From Thermoplasmata archaeon (GTDB lineage: Archaea; Thermoplasmatota; E2; DHVEG-1; B18-G2): a stretch of DNA of 13,464 bases. The notes under the pieces were generated by a model that worked only from the letters and a program-made list of their open reading frames with translations, was not told the DNA's origin and ran no database searches. Of the stretch, positions 6,561-13,007 are shown piece by piece. The stretch lies in contig JAGGWT010000103.1 in assembly GCA_021163455.1 (NCBI GenBank), positions 1-13,464 of the forward strand, in the 5' to 3' direction. The translations under genes were made by a program, and so were the position numbers. Numbering within the stretch: the first letter of the stretch is position 1; each line of letters opens with the position of its first letter.

Positions 6561-7783
6561 AGTATGAGATACCTATTGGCCCCATACATCCTGCTCTTAA
6601 AGAGCCAATCCTGCTTCAGTTAACTGTGGAAGGGGAAGAAATCAAAGATGTCGATGTCATAGCGAGCCAGAACCATAGAGGTATAGAATGGATAGGGATG
6701 AACAGAAACAATCCTGTCCAGAGCATCTACATAGCCGAGAGAATCTGTGGCATATGTAACATCTCTCATCCTGCTGCTGTGATACTTGCCGTGGAAGAAG
6801 CAATGAACATGGATGTACCAGATAGGGCACAATACATAAGAGTTATACAGTGTGAACTCGAGAGAATCCATTCTCATCTGCTCTGGGCAGGCGTCGCCGC
6901 ACACGAAATAGGCTTCGATTCGCTACTTCATTATACCTGGAAAGTCAGAGAGAAGGTGATGGATATACTCGAACTGGTTAATGGAAACAGGGTCACTAAA
7001 GCTATAATGATGTATGGTGGAGTCAGGAGAGATATCAAGAAGGAGCATATTCCCAAAATAAAGAAAATGCTTGAGTATTATAAAGAAGGTTTTGATAAAC
7101 TGGCAAAATTCTTCCTTGAAGATAAAACCATAGAAATGAGAACGAGAAATGTTGGCATACTTACAAAGGAAGATGCCCTGAAACTCGGCGCCATTGGGCC
7201 AACGGCGAGGGCGAGCGGAGTTAAAAAGGACGTGAGACAGGACCAGCCATACTTCGCATACCCTGATTTCGATGTGAAAGCAATAACCCCTGATATGTTC
7301 ACGGGAGAGGTTGTTGGAGATACATATGACAGGATAGTTGTTAGATTGCTGGAAGTCAAACAATCTGTGGAAATCATAGAGAGAGCGCTGGATGAGATGC
7401 CTTCTGGTGATATACTGGCTGAGCCAAAACTCGTAAAACTCCTGATGGACCTGAAGAAAGCGGAGGGCGAAGGCGTGGGCAGGCATGAAGCCCCAAGAGG
7501 AGAGGTCATACATTACGTTAAACTCAAGAAAGATTTTGAGCCATTTTTCTCCTGGAAGGTGAGAGCACCAACATACAGCAACATCATGTCATGGATACCG
7601 ATGCTCAAGGGTTGCCAGATTGCGGATGTACCAATAGTTGCTGCATCCATAGATCCGTGCATATCCTGTACAAACAGGGTTATAAGGATAAACAATGATG
7701 GTAAAAGAGAAATTATAGGTGGGGATGAACTTCACAGATTGTCTGTTAAGAAAACAAAAAGATTGCTGGAGGGAGGGAGTTAA
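6557..7783 (+). CDS. mbhL: Group 4 [NiFe]-hydrogenase large (catalytic) subunit, MbhL/EchE/HycE-like
   Basis: A 408-residue catalytic subunit that reversibly makes or oxidises H2 at a NiFe(CN)2CO site; homologue of NuoD. The opening IPIGPIHPALKEP and the QNHRGIEW stretch are typical of group 4. Both nickel-binding motifs are intact: RICGIC (C64, C67) and DPCISC (C368, C371). After the second motif comes TNR and then 34 more residues with an ELHRLS...K pattern. E. coli pre-HycE is cut by HycI after the Arg at this point, so a C-terminal peptide of about 34 residues is probably removed here too, by the protease encoded at 8635-8201. Start: ATG 6557, with ATGA overlap and GAGGTG upstream. It is followed after 2 bases by the ferredoxin subunit; no NuoH-like membrane subunit gene lies between. 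Confidence 0.95.
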   Translation: MKYEIPIGPIHPALKEPILLQLTVEGEEIKDVDVIASQNHRGIEWIGMNRNNPVQSIYIAERICGICNISHPAAVILAVEEAMNMDVPDRAQYIRVIQCELERIHSHLLWAGVAAHEIGFDSLLHYTWKVREKVMDILELVNGNRVTKAIMMYGGVRRDIKKEHIPKIKKMLEYYKEGFDKLAKFFLEDKTIEMRTRNVGILTKEDALKLGAIGPTARASGVKKDVRQDQPYFAYPDFDVKAITPDMFTGEVVGDTYDRIVVRLLEVKQSVEIIERALDEMPSGDILAEPKLVKLLMDLKKAEGEGVGRHEAPRGEVIHYVKLKKDFEPFFSWKVRAPTYSNIMSWIPMLKGCQIADVPIVAASIDPCISCTNRVIRINNDGKREIIGGDELHRLSVKKTKRLLEGGS

Positions 7784-7785
7784 GT

Positions 7786-8193
7786 ATGAAATTCACCTTT
7801 ATCCCGGAGCTGTTCAGACAGCTTTTCAGCAAACCATATACCAATCTCTTTCCCGTGAAATACGCACCCGTCTCCATCAAAGAAACCCTGGAAAAGGTGG
7901 AGAAAGGCGAAATCAAAATAACCCCTCCTGTTGAAATACCCGATAAGGAGACTTTCAGGGGAAAAATACAGTATGATAGGGAGAAATGCATAGGGTGCAG
8001 ACTCTGTATAAAAGTCTGTCCTGCAAAGGCCATAGAGTTCAAGGAGGAGGAAAAGAAAATCAGGATATACGTTGGCAGATGCATATTCTGCGGGCAGTGC
8101 GTGGAGATATGTCCAAAGAATGCTCTCTCGCAGGGTGAGGAGTTCCTGATGGCGGATACAAACAAAGTTAACGAAAACTGGATAGTCGAGTAA
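7786..8193 (+). CDS. mbhN: Hydrogenase ferredoxin-like [4Fe-4S] subunit (MbhN/EchF-like)
   Basis: A 135-residue electron-transfer subunit of the NuoI/EchF/MbhN type. Two CxxCxxCxxxCP motifs (C68, C71, C74, C78 and C99, C102, C105, C109) bind two [4Fe-4S] clusters that carry electrons between soluble ferredoxin and the small subunit. The N-terminal 60 residues contain the KPYTNLFPVKYAP and FRGKI pieces found in MbhN/NuoI proteins before the first cluster, normally an amphipathic contact with the membrane arm. GGAGGGAGG ends 8-10 bases before ATG 7786, and the large-subunit stop is 2 bases upstream, so it is the last gene of the operon. It converges on the maturation protease gene with only 7 bases between the stops, and no obvious terminator is seen. 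Confidence 0.93.
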   Translation: MKFTFIPELFRQLFSKPYTNLFPVKYAPVSIKETLEKVEKGEIKITPPVEIPDKETFRGKIQYDREKCIGCRLCIKVCPAKAIEFKEEEKKIRIYVGRCIFCGQCVEICPKNALSQGEEFLMADTNKVNENWIVE

Positions 8194-8200
8194 AGATATC

Positions 8201-8635
8201 TCACAGCTTCTGTAATCTTTCCATCCAGTCTTTCTCTTTCAAGATATTGATAAGTTTCTCACCCGCTCTTCTAACCTCCTCGCTCAGATTACCTTCAAAT
8301 TTTTTCGGCTGTATACCGATGATAACAATTTCTTTCACAAATTCTTTCAGATATCCCACAAAAACCGATAGAGGGATGGAGTGCGTGGATAGAGTGAATC
8401 TGTCTATTTTCTCCTCATCTATAATCCTTATCTCTCCGGGCTCTATCCCCATATCCGCTGCATCCACTATAACAATCCTTTCCGGTTTGAGTCTCCTTAT
8501 CTCAGATGTGAAATTCTCAGGAACGGTCCCGCAGTCCAGAGACAACCATCCTTTCGCTTCAAAATTTCTCGCCACCCATGAGCCTATGAAATCATCACCA
8601 CCGAATCTGTTACCTATCCCGATGAGGAGATTCAT
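8201..8635 (-). CDS. hycI: HycI-type hydrogenase maturation endopeptidase
   Basis: A nickel-dependent endopeptidase (family M52) that removes the C-terminal tail of the hydrogenase large subunit after metal insertion. With the start at 8635 it has 144 residues. Motifs: GIGNRFGGDD (6-15), DCGTVPENF (34-42, a HycI hallmark), IVDAADMG (56-63) and STHSIPLS (83-90). D15, D61 and H85 correspond by alignment to the nickel ligands of E. coli HycI. Residue 16 is Phe where many relatives have Gly (GDDGxG). Start: an upstream in-frame ATG at 8647 exists, but ATG 8635 is 27.5 bases from the centre of the shared TATA element and begins directly at the conserved MNLLIGIGN strand, so a leaderless start at 8635 is preferred. 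It is next to, and convergent with, its presumed substrate's operon. Confidence 0.9.
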   Translation of the reverse strand: MNLLIGIGNRFGGDDFIGSWVARNFEAKGWLSLDCGTVPENFTSEIRRLKPERIVIVDAADMGIEPGEIRIIDEEKIDRFTLSTHSIPLSVFVGYLKEFVKEIVIIGIQPKKFEGNLSEEVRRAGEKLINILKEKDWMERLQKL

Positions 8636-8658
8636 GTGATTTCCCATTCACAGCATGC

Positions 8659-8665
8659 TTTTAAA
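8659..8665. promoter_or_regulatory. Shared bidirectional TATA element for hycI-like gene and hypE
   Basis: The plus strand reads CTTTTAAACC; its TTTAAA core is a palindrome centred at 8662.5. The hypE ATG (8691) lies 28.5 bases to the right and the protease ATG (8635) 27.5 bases to the left, both at the spacing expected of leaderless archaeal transcripts. No other TATA-like element lies in the 55-base gap. One element probably directs transcription both ways. Confidence 0.6.
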
Positions 8666-8690
8666 CCCTGCTGTAATTCCTCTGCTTACC

Positions 8691-9737
8691 ATGAAAATCG
8701 AAATCTCTCACGGCGCCGGCGGAAAGAAGATGGATGCTCTCATCAAGAATCACGTGATGAAATACTTTAGAACAGGAAAAGCCGAGGTTGGACTTGATGC
8801 CTTGGATGATGCTGCCGTAATCGATGGCATAGTGTTCACAACAGATAGCCATACTGTCAAGCCTCTATTTTTTCCTGGTGGCGATATAGGTTCTCTCTCG
8901 GTTTCGGGAACCGTAAATGATATCGCTGTCGTTGGAGCAAAACCTCTTGCTATATCTTCTGCATTCATTATTGAAGAAGGTTTTAGCATGGATGATTTTG
9001 AAAAGATACTCAGGAGTATGAAAGAGACGGCAGATAAGGCGGGGGTTGAGATTGTCACAGGCGATACAAAGGTTGTTGAGAAAAATTCTCTTGATGGGAT
9101 GATAATAAACACATCCGGTATAGGGATAAAGAGTGAAGAACTGGAACATAACTTTGAGACCGTAAATCGATACAGAAAAATGGAAACTCCATGGCTGCTT
9201 GACTCGAATCTCAGAGAGGGGGACAGGATAATTTTATCAGGATACATAGGAGACCATGGTATTGCCATACTCTCATCAAGAGAGGGTTACGATTTTCATG
9301 TCGACATCAAATCCGATGTTGCTCCGGTAAATAAACTGGTGGAGAGAGCTCTCAAAGTAGGCGGAGTCGTCGCAGCAAAGGACCCGACAAGAGGAGGAAT
9401 CAGCAATGCCTTGAATGAGTGGGCAGAGAAGAGTAAAATCGGTATCCTTGTGGATGAAAATTCGATTCCGGTCAGAGATGGTGTGAGGGCTGCATGTGAG
9501 ATGCTGGGTATAGATGTTTATTCAATTGGCAACGAGGGTAAGGTGCTTTTTGGAGTTGTTGGCGAAAAGGCAGAGGAGATACTGGAAGAAATAAGAAAGG
9601 ACCCTCTCGGAAAAGATGCAGAGATAATAGGTGAGGTCAGCAAAGAATATGGAAAAAAAGTTATTCTCAGGACAGGTATAGGTGGAAAGAGAATCCTGTC
9701 AAAGCCAGTTGGAGACCCTGTGCCCCGGATATGCTGA
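8691..9737 (+). CDS. hypE: Hydrogenase maturation factor HypE
   Basis: HypE takes a carbamoyl group from HypF on its C-terminal cysteine and dehydrates it, using ATP, to the thiocyanate that supplies the CN ligands of the NiFe site. With this start it has 348 residues. Visible marks: the N-terminal HGAGGKKM motif, the LDDAAVIDGIVFTTDSHTV strand (39-57), VSGTVNDIAVVGAKP, GDHGIAILSSR, DPTRGGI, and the essential C-terminus PRIC with the acceptor Cys last. A segment of about 15-20 residues around ELEHNFETVNRYRKMETPWL looks longer than the usual linker before the NLREGDRI strand. Start: ATG 8691 is 28.5 bases from the shared TATA; the upstream ATG at 8655 overlaps the TATA element and adds only a non-conserved extension. 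No hypA, B, C, D or F gene is seen here. Confidence 0.95.
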   Translation: MKIEISHGAGGKKMDALIKNHVMKYFRTGKAEVGLDALDDAAVIDGIVFTTDSHTVKPLFFPGGDIGSLSVSGTVNDIAVVGAKPLAISSAFIIEEGFSMDDFEKILRSMKETADKAGVEIVTGDTKVVEKNSLDGMIINTSGIGIKSEELEHNFETVNRYRKMETPWLLDSNLREGDRIILSGYIGDHGIAILSSREGYDFHVDIKSDVAPVNKLVERALKVGGVVAAKDPTRGGISNALNEWAEKSKIGILVDENSIPVRDGVRAACEMLGIDVYSIGNEGKVLFGVVGEKAEEILEEIRKDPLGKDAEIIGEVSKEYGKKVILRTGIGGKRILSKPVGDPVPRIC

Positions 9738-9761
9738 AATCATCTCTATATTTATGTAAGG

Positions 9762-10331
9762 TCACATCTCTTTTCGAGTGATCTCAAACACATAGATGGT
9801 TTCAAAGAAAATATGTTTCTGTTTCATAATCTTAAAACTGTAAATCTCCTTGTAACACTCCATTATCCCATCTACATCTGTGAGACTGCTCATGACCATG
9901 TAAATTTTTCCACTCTCTGTAAGATATCTCCACGCATCTCTGAGAAACCTATCTATGACCTTTCTTCCTCCTTCTCCACCATCCCATGCTCTGTCTTCGC
10001 CTTCCGTCGGCAGATAAGGGGGGTTAAATGTTATAATATCGAACTTTCCATCAACATTCTCAAACAGGTCACTTTTCATGCATTTTATTTTCAATCCGTT
10101 AGATTTCGCATTGAACATCGTGTTCTCCACAGCTTTATCGTTTATATCAACAGCCACAACATCGCATCCTGACTTTGCAAGGTGGAGAGCCACTATTCCG
10201 CTTCCACACCCCATATCAAGAACCCTTTCATCCCCCTTTACGTCTATGGATTCTACGAGCATGTAACTATCATCTGATGGCTCATACACTCCGGGAAAGA
10301 CCTTTATCCTGATATCAGGCATCACTTTCAT
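9762..10331 (-). CDS. HemK2/Mtq2-type protein (release factor) N5-glutamine methyltransferase
   Basis: An S-adenosylmethionine-dependent methyltransferase of the HemK family. Archaeal and eukaryotic HemK2 enzymes methylate the Gln of the GGQ motif in release factor aRF1/eRF1, usually with a Trm112-like partner. With this start it has 189 residues, close to the compact HemK2 size and without the N-terminal domain of bacterial PrmC. Motifs: VYEPSDDSYML (15-25, a HemK2 hallmark), VLDMGCGSGIVAL (SAM-binding motif I, 37-49), VVAVDIN (58-64) and the catalytic NPPYLP (103-108). Start: ATG 10331 is 27.5 bases from the TATA at 10355-10362; a longer start at 10352 adds residues unlike the family and lies within the expected untranscribed zone. 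It converges with hypE (24 bases apart) and has no evident tie to hydrogen metabolism. Confidence 0.87.
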   Translation of the reverse strand: MKVMPDIRIKVFPGVYEPSDDSYMLVESIDVKGDERVLDMGCGSGIVALHLAKSGCDVVAVDINDKAVENTMFNAKSNGLKIKCMKSDLFENVDGKFDIITFNPPYLPTEGEDRAWDGGEGGRKVIDRFLRDAWRYLTESGKIYMVMSSLTDVDGIMECYKEIYSFKIMKQKHIFFETIYVFEITRKEM

Positions 10332-10354
10332 CAGAGAAAAGTATAAGTTCATCT

Positions 10355-10362
10355 AATTTATA
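10355..10362. promoter_or_regulatory. TATA element of the methyltransferase gene, possibly shared with the PKD gene
   Basis: TATAAATT on the minus strand is centred 27.5 bases before ATG 10331. The same bases read AATTTATA on the plus strand, 20.5 bases before the PKD-protein ATG at 10379, which is short for a leaderless start. The PKD gene may instead use GTATAAG at about 10341-10347, giving a leader of roughly 9 bases. Confidence 0.5.
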
Positions 10363-10378
10363 CATTAACCGGGATGGG

Positions 10379-12169
10379 ATGAGAACAGAGGCATTACTCC
10401 TGGGCATGATAATGGTCATTATATGTATAGCATGGAGCCTGCAGGCGGACGCAAAGGATATAATTGTGGATAAAAGTGGAGGGGGAGACTTCACGACCAT
10501 ATCTGAAGCAATAGAGAATGCTGTTGACGGAGACAGAATTATTGTAAGACCAGGAATCTACCAGGAGAATGTTCTGGTTGATAAGAATGTATCCATAGAA
10601 GGGGAGAACAGGGAAACCACCGTTATAGAGGCATCGAGCGATGGGCACACGGTTAAACTATACAAACTGACTCACTGCACAATTTCCAATCTTACCATTC
10701 GGAGTGCTATCGGCACAGGAAATGATAACATCTATCTGGATGAATGCAGCAATGTAACCATATGCGATTGCACAATCAGAAACAGCGCAAGCAGCGATGG
10801 AATATCTCTCTACAGATGCTCTTACATAACCATCACAAACTGTTCCATTCTGAGCAATAAACAGGGTAATGGAATATTTTTCATTTTCAGTTCTAATTGT
10901 GTTGTGAAGAATAACAACATATCGGGAAATCTGGTCGGTATATTTTTGCAGTATCAGTCATGTGACAATACAATCTCCGGCAATATCATAAAAGAAAATG
11001 GATACATAGGAGTAAGAATCTCAGCATCCGGCACATCTACATACAGCCCATCCGGAAATGTGATAACCGAAAACATTTTCACTCTTAACGGACAGAACGC
11101 TGAGGATACCACAGATGGACTGAATTTCTGGTACAATCCAGAAACGAAGCGAGGTAACTACTGGGATGATTATCAGGGGGAGGATGCAGATAATGATGGT
11201 ATAGGGGATACACCTTATCAGATTCCAGGAGGTAATAATCAGGATATCTACGTCCTCGGATTCTTCCAGAGTGGTGGAGCATCTCAAAATAAAAAACCTG
11301 TTGCTAACGCTGGCGGAGATTATTACGGCGAGGTTAACAAACCGGTATATCTGGATGCATCAAAGAGCTACGACTCGGATGGATACATAGTCTCTTACAC
11401 ATGGGACTTTGGCGATGGAACAAGCGGAAGCGGCAAAAAAGTTTCCCATACATACGCGGCGCCGGGCGATTATACAGTCACTCTTACTGTTGAAGATGAT
11501 GATGGCGCGGTGGATACAGATACAGCGGTGGTCCACATTTATGAGACGATAATGAATCTTAAACCGGTGCCTATCATCACAGTGAAAAGCCATGCACATG
11601 TCGGAGAACTCATTGAATTCAACGCCTCCAAAAGCTATGACCCGGACGGTGGTATAATAAGTTATGTATGGAAATTTGGAGACGGAAAAGTAGATTACGG
11701 AAAAACCGTATTTCATTCCTACTCTACTCCAGGAGTTTACAGAGTGGAACTTGTGGTGGTTGATAATGGTGGATTTTCAAATTCCACAACCAGGAACATT
11801 ACCATATACTCCTCATCGTCAGGCGGCGCCGGCGTGAAGGCACATCTATCTATAGAGCCGGATACAGCGTATGTCAACTCCATAGTTATATTCAATGCAA
11901 CAGGAAGCGAGGGAGAGATAGAGGCATATATATGGGAATTTGGTGACGGAAATAACCTGACAACCTCCTCTCCAGTATGCAATCACACCTACAGCAAGCC
12001 AGGAACCTACTTTGTTAATCTGACCGTTGTGGGACCAGATGGTGGTACGGATAGAATTTCAGATATTGTGGTCATCAGAGAAAACTGGAAGAAAGATACT
12101 CCAGGTTTTGGTATCCCTCTTGCTTTACTCTCCCTTATCATCATTGCAATCATGAGGAGGAGAACATGA
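10379..12169 (+). CDS. Secreted NosD-like beta-helix protein with three PKD domains and a PGF-CTERM-like anchor
   Basis: A 596-residue exported protein. A signal peptide (1-25, ending QADA) leads into a right-handed parallel beta-helix of the NosD/CASH type (about 27-250) with repeated NVTI/NISGN-like rungs. The NosD-type closing motif follows (GNYWDDYQGEDADNDGIGD, about 259-277), whose Asp-rich loop looks calcium-binding. Three PKD domains (about 306-389, 394-477, 485-567) each carry the FGDG turn (344, 433, 521) and an HTY/HSY strand. The tail TPGFG (574-578), a hydrophobic helix and RRR match a PGF-CTERM signal, so the protein is probably processed by an archaeosortase and linked to a membrane lipid. 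Many N-x-S/T sequons fit glycosylation. A surface role in adhesion or cell-wall structure is inferred; the ligand is unknown. It is translationally coupled to the next gene by an ATGA overlap. Confidence 0.88.
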   Translation: MRTEALLLGMIMVIICIAWSLQADAKDIIVDKSGGGDFTTISEAIENAVDGDRIIVRPGIYQENVLVDKNVSIEGENRETTVIEASSDGHTVKLYKLTHCTISNLTIRSAIGTGNDNIYLDECSNVTICDCTIRNSASSDGISLYRCSYITITNCSILSNKQGNGIFFIFSSNCVVKNNNISGNLVGIFLQYQSCDNTISGNIIKENGYIGVRISASGTSTYSPSGNVITENIFTLNGQNAEDTTDGLNFWYNPETKRGNYWDDYQGEDADNDGIGDTPYQIPGGNNQDIYVLGFFQSGGASQNKKPVANAGGDYYGEVNKPVYLDASKSYDSDGYIVSYTWDFGDGTSGSGKKVSHTYAAPGDYTVTLTVEDDDGAVDTDTAVVHIYETIMNLKPVPIITVKSHAHVGELIEFNASKSYDPDGGIISYVWKFGDGKVDYGKTVFHSYSTPGVYRVELVVVDNGGFSNSTTRNITIYSSSSGGAGVKAHLSIEPDTAYVNSIVIFNATGSEGEIEAYIWEFGDGNNLTTSSPVCNHTYSKPGTYFVNLTVVGPDGGTDRISDIVVIRENWKKDTPGFGIPLALLSLIIIAIMRRRT

Positions 12170-12975
12170 ACAGATATGGAGTGGTTGGAGTCATTGAGGC
12201 GGTTCTCCTGATAGGGCTGTTTGCCGTTATTCTGGCAACTCTCCAGGTTACATATATACCTGAACTTATGAAAAGTAGAGAGGCAGAGCATATGGATACG
12301 GTGAAAAACCAGTTCTTTCAGCTTAAGATGGTTGTTGATATGCATGCTGTCAGCAGGTCGAATTTTTCCATCACCGTTCCCCTGACTCTCGGGAGCAGAG
12401 AGCTTCCCTACTTTGTGACAACGAGAGCAATAGGAAGCGTTTCCATCATCGAGAATGCCTTCGAAATATCCATACAAAACGCGACCGGATACACAAATCT
12501 CTCACTGGGCATCATAAAATATGAAGCCAGAAATGCCTACTATGTACCTCAAACATATATCTTTGAGAATGGAGCGATAGTACTGTCTCAGGACGACGGG
12601 ACAGACTCTCTGCTCTCTCCACCTACAATTAATGTGAACAGCGTTGCAAATCTGATAAACGTGAATCTGCTTGCCGTCAATATTACTGGATATGCAAACA
12701 GAACCAGCGAAACAGGCGTTGATACCACATATATAAGAACAAACTATTCCTCATACTCTTCTATTGATATCTCCGACGTCAGCAACCTGACCATATTTAC
12801 ATCCTATCCTGAGCCTTGGTTTAGATTCCTCAATTACACCATGGAGAATGTTGTGATAACAGAGTATGCTGACAGGGTACAGATTAAACCTAAAGCCGGA
12901 TATCAGATGAACATCCATCTTGATATAGTGAATATCTATGCCCAGATAGGCAGAGGATGGATAGGTAATATATAG
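12166..12975 (+). CDS. Pilin-like membrane-anchored surface protein, unknown function
   Basis: A 269-residue protein that I do not recognise beyond its N-terminus. Residues 1-29 resemble a type IV pilin or class III signal: short basic start (MNRYG), then a hydrophobic helix of about 22 residues that contains a Glu at position 11. The remaining 240 residues are predicted extracellular, rich in beta-strand-forming, Thr, Ser and Asn residues, with no cysteine. There are eight N-glycosylation sequons (N66, N105, N111, N172, N178, N193, N207, N223). The ATG overlaps the stop of the PKD gene (ATGA) with GGAG just upstream, so the two are made together. It may be a minor pilin or a partner of the PKD surface protein. 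Assembly by the ATPase/platform genes at 1506-5437 is possible but unproven. Confidence 0.7.
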   Translation: MNRYGVVGVIEAVLLIGLFAVILATLQVTYIPELMKSREAEHMDTVKNQFFQLKMVVDMHAVSRSNFSITVPLTLGSRELPYFVTTRAIGSVSIIENAFEISIQNATGYTNLSLGIIKYEARNAYYVPQTYIFENGAIVLSQDDGTDSLLSPPTINVNSVANLINVNLLAVNITGYANRTSETGVDTTYIRTNYSSYSSIDISDVSNLTIFTSYPEPWFRFLNYTMENVVITEYADRVQIKPKAGYQMNIHLDIVNIYAQIGRGWIGNI

Positions 12976-12994
12976 GTTGCCTATTATGTATAAA

Positions 12995-13003
12995 GGAGAG
13001 GAG
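12995..13003 (+). promoter_or_regulatory. Shine-Dalgarno of the KaiC-like gene
   Basis: GGAGAGGAG ends 4 bases before GTG 13008, which favours that GTG over the ATG at 13020. A TATA-like AATATATAG at 12967-12975 overlaps the end of the pilin-like gene, so a separate promoter is possible. Confidence 0.5.
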
Positions 13004-13007
13004 TTGT

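Noticed and set aside
6923..7513. A 196-codon minus-strand frame inside the large-subunit gene
   Set aside because: Antisense shadow of a strongly conserved gene; the composition is that of a complementary frame.
8194..8200. Possible terminator between the ferredoxin gene and the protease gene
   Set aside because: Only 7 bases separate the convergent stops, with no T-run or hairpin.
8750..9268. A 172-codon minus-strand frame inside hypE
   Set aside because: Antisense shadow; Ser/Pro-rich translation typical of a complementary frame.
10011..10028. Similarity between GCAGATAAGGGGGGTTAAA here and GCAGATAAGGGGTTAAA at 5515-5531
   Set aside because: The copy here codes for the conserved NPPYLP motif of the methyltransferase, so the likeness to the promoter region is most simply chance.
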